Source: Adiantum capillus-veneris | Taxonomy: Eukaryota > Streptophyta > Polypodiopsida > Polypodiales > Pteridaceae | Length of the DNA stretch: 62,000 nucleotides | Reading direction: 5' to 3' | NCBI GenBank assembly: GCA_014529385.2 | Contig: CM043967.1 | Coordinates: 84,266,278 to 84,328,277 of the forward strand | Part shown: piece after piece, positions 58,852 to 62,000 of the stretch | Layout of the letters: every line of letters starts with the position of its first letter | Numbering within the stretch: position 1 is the first letter of the stretch | Position numbers and translations under genes: made by a program | Notes under the pieces: model-generated | Told to the model about the DNA's origin: nothing | Seen by the model: the letters and a program-made list of their open reading frames with translations, nothing else | Database searches by the model: none

Positions 58852-60878
58852 ATGACTCAGGTATGTTGAGCTGCATTTTGGGCTTTGCAGAGGCGCATGC
58901 AAAATGGGTTGTTGAGAGCTGTGTCGATGAGGGCTTTTCATGAAATGGGTGCTAATGCATGGAAGTGGGTTGTTGCCATGGCCTCGCTGCACAGAATGCC
59001 AAGAAAGATGAGAAGGAGAAGGAGAAAGAGAAAGAGAGGAAGGTGGTCTTGCAAGCCAAAATGGACTGCAATTCATGCCGCTACAAGGTGTACAAGGCCA
59101 TTGTAGGCTACCCAGGCATCGCCTCTTTTGCTTTGCATGTCTCATGTTGTACTGTCTTTGATGGTGTGCTACATCTTGAATTGAATCGCATTCTCACAAT
59201 GCCATGTTTTATGTATCAAATCATAGAAATGGGCTGGATAATGTCCCCCGGGAATTTACTAGTAGTATTAGGGAGGCGTCACCTGCCTTTTTTGCCTTGC
59301 AAAACCCTCCTATTGTACACCCATGTGATACCATATGGTAACCCTTAGTGAGTAACCCGGGAATAATGCATCAAAAATAGCATCCATTGCCTTTGTGTCA
59401 CAACTGATGAAGGGTTCCATTTTGTAGATCATATGGCATTCAAATGCCAAGGATTGAGCCCTTGCTAAGTTGTGGCTTTGTAGTTCATATTGCATTTAAA
59501 TGCCAGAATTGAGAGCTTTCTAAGTCGTAGAATGGAGTAATTGTAACTGAGTTGTGTATGTATCGATTGCTGACCCTTCTAAGTTCTAGCTTATATTGAG
59601 TGGAGTTAACATCGACCAAGTTATGTGCCGATTGTTGTAAGTGTGCCGAGTTTGTAGCTCATATCTGATTCAGATGGCAAGGGTTGAGACATGCCCTACA
59701 TTATAGCTTAGATTAAATTTAAATGGAAAAGGTTTAAGCTTTCATCACGTTCGAATGCCACTTTGTATGCATTGCCTAAAAGTGTGCCATAGTTTAGGTC
59801 ATATTGAATAGTAATGGCAAGAGCCTTTCTATTTTGCTTCTCTTTCATGGTGTTTGCATTTTTTCCTACCGCATGGTGTATGCCCCTTCTCAAATTCATG
59901 TTCAATGGAAATGATAGGGGTTGAGGACATCAACATTGACATGAAAGCACAAAAGGTGACCTTGAAGGTGGGCAAGGATGTTGATCCCTTCAAGCTTTTT
60001 GCTGTGCTTTACAACAAAAGTAACAGCAAGATCACTTGCTTGCTTGCTCATCCTCCTCCCGCTGCTCCTCCAGAGAAGAAAAAAGAGGTACACCGCATTT
60101 TCTTCTCTTATAATCTTATTTTGCATGCAAATTGTGATGTGCATGGATGCAGCACAAGAAATTGTGATATATATGGATGCAATGCAAAAAATTGTGATGT
60201 GTATGCATGCCAGCAAGTCTAAGTATGCTAGTTGCACTAGAAATTCGAGGAACCTCGTGTAAATGTTGAGAGAAGATAAGTTTAAATAGTTAGTAGTCGT
60301 GTCCATCTTGAATAAATAATTCAAAGATGGGATGTTATGGAGGTTGGCTACCTATGATGTTGATCATTGGATTTATCGAAACACTATTGTCATGTATTTT
60401 ATATGTTACTCCTCGTTGCAGCCAGAAGATGTTACCGTAGTCCTCAAAGCACACATGCATTGTGATGCTTGTAGAAAGAAGCTCATGGAGATTGCTTGGT
60501 GTGTGGGAGGTAAAACGCTAAACTTATCACACAAGTTTGGCCATAGTGCAAACATTGGTGTTTCCTTTTTACTATTGGCTACTCATGCTAGAGAGAATAT
60601 GGCACTTAAGTTTCTCACCTTTCAAAGCAGATGTGTATAGCGTGCATCTTGAAGCTGACAAGGTCACGATAAAAGGAAAGTCTCTAGATCCAAAGAAAGT
60701 ATGTGCAGATGTGACCAAGAGATACCGCAAACACGTAGAGCTTGTTGTAACTAAGAAACAAGAACCCAATAAGAAGACTGATGAGAAATCTAAAGAGCAA
60801 CCCAAAAAAGTAATCGGGCCCCTTGTTTATCCACCTCAATACTTCTCCAATGAGAATACAGATTGTGCCATCATGTGA
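58852..60878 (+). CDS. Heavy-metal-associated isoprenylated plant protein (HIPP), two HMA domains
   Basis: Predicted exons: 58852-58860, 58995-59115, 59918-60087, 60422-60509, 60631-60878; 636 nt, 211 residues. All joins keep frame. Introns are GT-AG except intron 2, whose best donor is GC (59116-59117). A lysine/glutamate-rich N-terminus (residues 5-19) precedes HMA domain 1 with MDCNSC (26-31) and VEDINIDMKAQKVTL. A proline-rich linker (HPPPAAPPEKKKE) leads to HMA domain 2 with MHCDAC (112-117) and VYSVHLEADKVTIKG, then a lysine-rich tail ending CAIM, a CaaX farnesylation box. Both MxCxxC metal sites are intact. HIPPs bind Cu/Zn/Cd-type ions and act at membranes or nucleus through the lipid anchor. 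No sign of decay. Confidence 0.9.
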
Positions 60879-60992
60879 AGCCTTAAATGTGAATCAAAAC
60901 ACATGACTCCATTGAGTCTTTCCATTTTGTAACTAAGCATTCATGCTTTGTGCTTAAGCAGGCTAGCCTTCATATTCTTGGTAATGCAACAA

Positions 60993-60998
60993 AATAAA
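60993..60998 (+). terminator. Polyadenylation signal of the HIPP gene
   Basis: AATAAA about 115 bases after the stop codon; plausible position for a plant 3' UTR. Confidence 0.5.
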
Positions 60999-61336
60999 GA
61001 TAAGGTAAAATTTCCGATAAACATTCATCAAGAACAACAAAGATGGAGGCCTCCAGTCTGTGTATCATTACTTGAGAATGATGGGATAGAAATGTGGCCC
61101 CTTCTAGCTCCTTTTATGTGATATAAAACAATGATAAATTGCTTACATTTGGAGCATCTCTTTTTTTCCTCTTTGATAGCCTTCACATTTCCTTTATCAA
61201 TGTCGGCTACATTGGGCCATTTTTGGAGTAGTTTTGTCTTCAATATAGCAAGCATGCCACTCGGTCCCACAATATTGCCATGGTGGGTTCAAGTCTTTCT
61301 TATATCTTTGTCCACTTGGTTTTATGCTATTTGGAA
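60999..61336. other. Gene 3' flank
   Basis: No gene recognised; an 80-codon minus frame (61028-61270) has no known motif. Confidence 0.45.
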
Positions 61337-61792
<456 letters not shown>

Positions 61793-62000
61793 ATCTTAGT
61801 AGAACTAAGTGGCTAACTAGATTCTCATATTTGTTTGTCATTGTTGTATCAATTTTAGCACTCAAGGCGCAGGCCACAAAATAACGACTATCACAAATCA
61901 CCAACCAACTATGCTAAGATTATAAAAAGATAGAGAAAGAGGAAGCTTGAGCTCTTGCAAGCACACGTGCACAAAACCAAGAGAGCAAGGGAGACGGAGG
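61793..62000. other. No gene recognised
   Basis: After a direct partial repeat of the palindrome arm, the sequence shows no gene up to the window end. Confidence 0.45.

Noticed and set aside
58959-59348. Single-exon 129-codon reading as the HIPP product
   Set aside because: It leaves the HMA domain after GYPG and runs into intron sequence; the five-exon model gives two complete HMA domains and a CaaX end.

Overview
This is a repeat-dominated piece of a land-plant nuclear genome. The evidence is an intron-containing HIPP-type (heavy-metal-associated isoprenylated) gene, Ty3 elements of the Tat kind with two RNase H domains, Ty1/copia elements primed by initiator-Met tRNA, a plant L1-like LINE, tRNA-derived SINEs, and very many long (GA)n/(CT)n and (GT)n arrays. 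The microsatellite load would suit a fern or other non-seed vascular plant, but that placement is a guess. I see no rRNA or intact tRNA gene, no CRISPR array and nothing bacterial. Only one host gene is convincing.

Layout. 1-1350: no recognised gene. 1351-10084: Tat-lineage Ty3 element A1 on the minus strand, with a polyprotein frame broken by a single UAG; its right LTR is shared with a truncated second copy (10085-10436). 12522-25560: three or more degraded copies of a second Ty3 family (B, minus strand), joined through shared LTRs; a 248-bp MITE with a 9-bp target duplication sits in one reverse transcriptase domain. 13234-14167 and 42576-43549 are two copies of an unidentified coding-like repeat (U). 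25561-41888: about 16.3 kb lying inside a family-B gag. It holds an LTR-like non-coding block, a decayed copia gag with its 5' LTR (E), a small non-autonomous copia-type element arranged LTR-int-LTR-int-LTR (C) inserted in that LTR, and a 9.5-kb Tat element (A2) inserted in the second internal region of C.

43550-46640: decayed coding-like DNA on the minus strand, including a tandem exon-like duplication. 46660-57286: plus-strand copia pol relic (D), apparently split by about 8.4 kb containing an L1-like LINE (49044 to about 53661, minus strand) and an array of alternating SINE-like units and (GA)n tracts (53662-54955). 57287-58043: 5'-truncated LINE copy. 58231-58698: three tandem SINE-like units ending about 150 bp upstream of the HIPP gene (58852-60878, plus strand, five exons). 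61337-61792: a 456-bp foldback palindrome whose loop is itself made of complementary microsatellites.

How the parts work together. Autonomous elements (A-type Tat, L1-like LINE) could supply proteins in trans to deletion derivatives and non-autonomous elements (A2, C, SINEs). The LINE and SINE copies end in pyrimidine microsatellites rather than poly(A), which may explain part of the (CT)n/(GA)n abundance. All Ty3 elements lie on the minus strand; copia, LINE and SINE copies occur on both.
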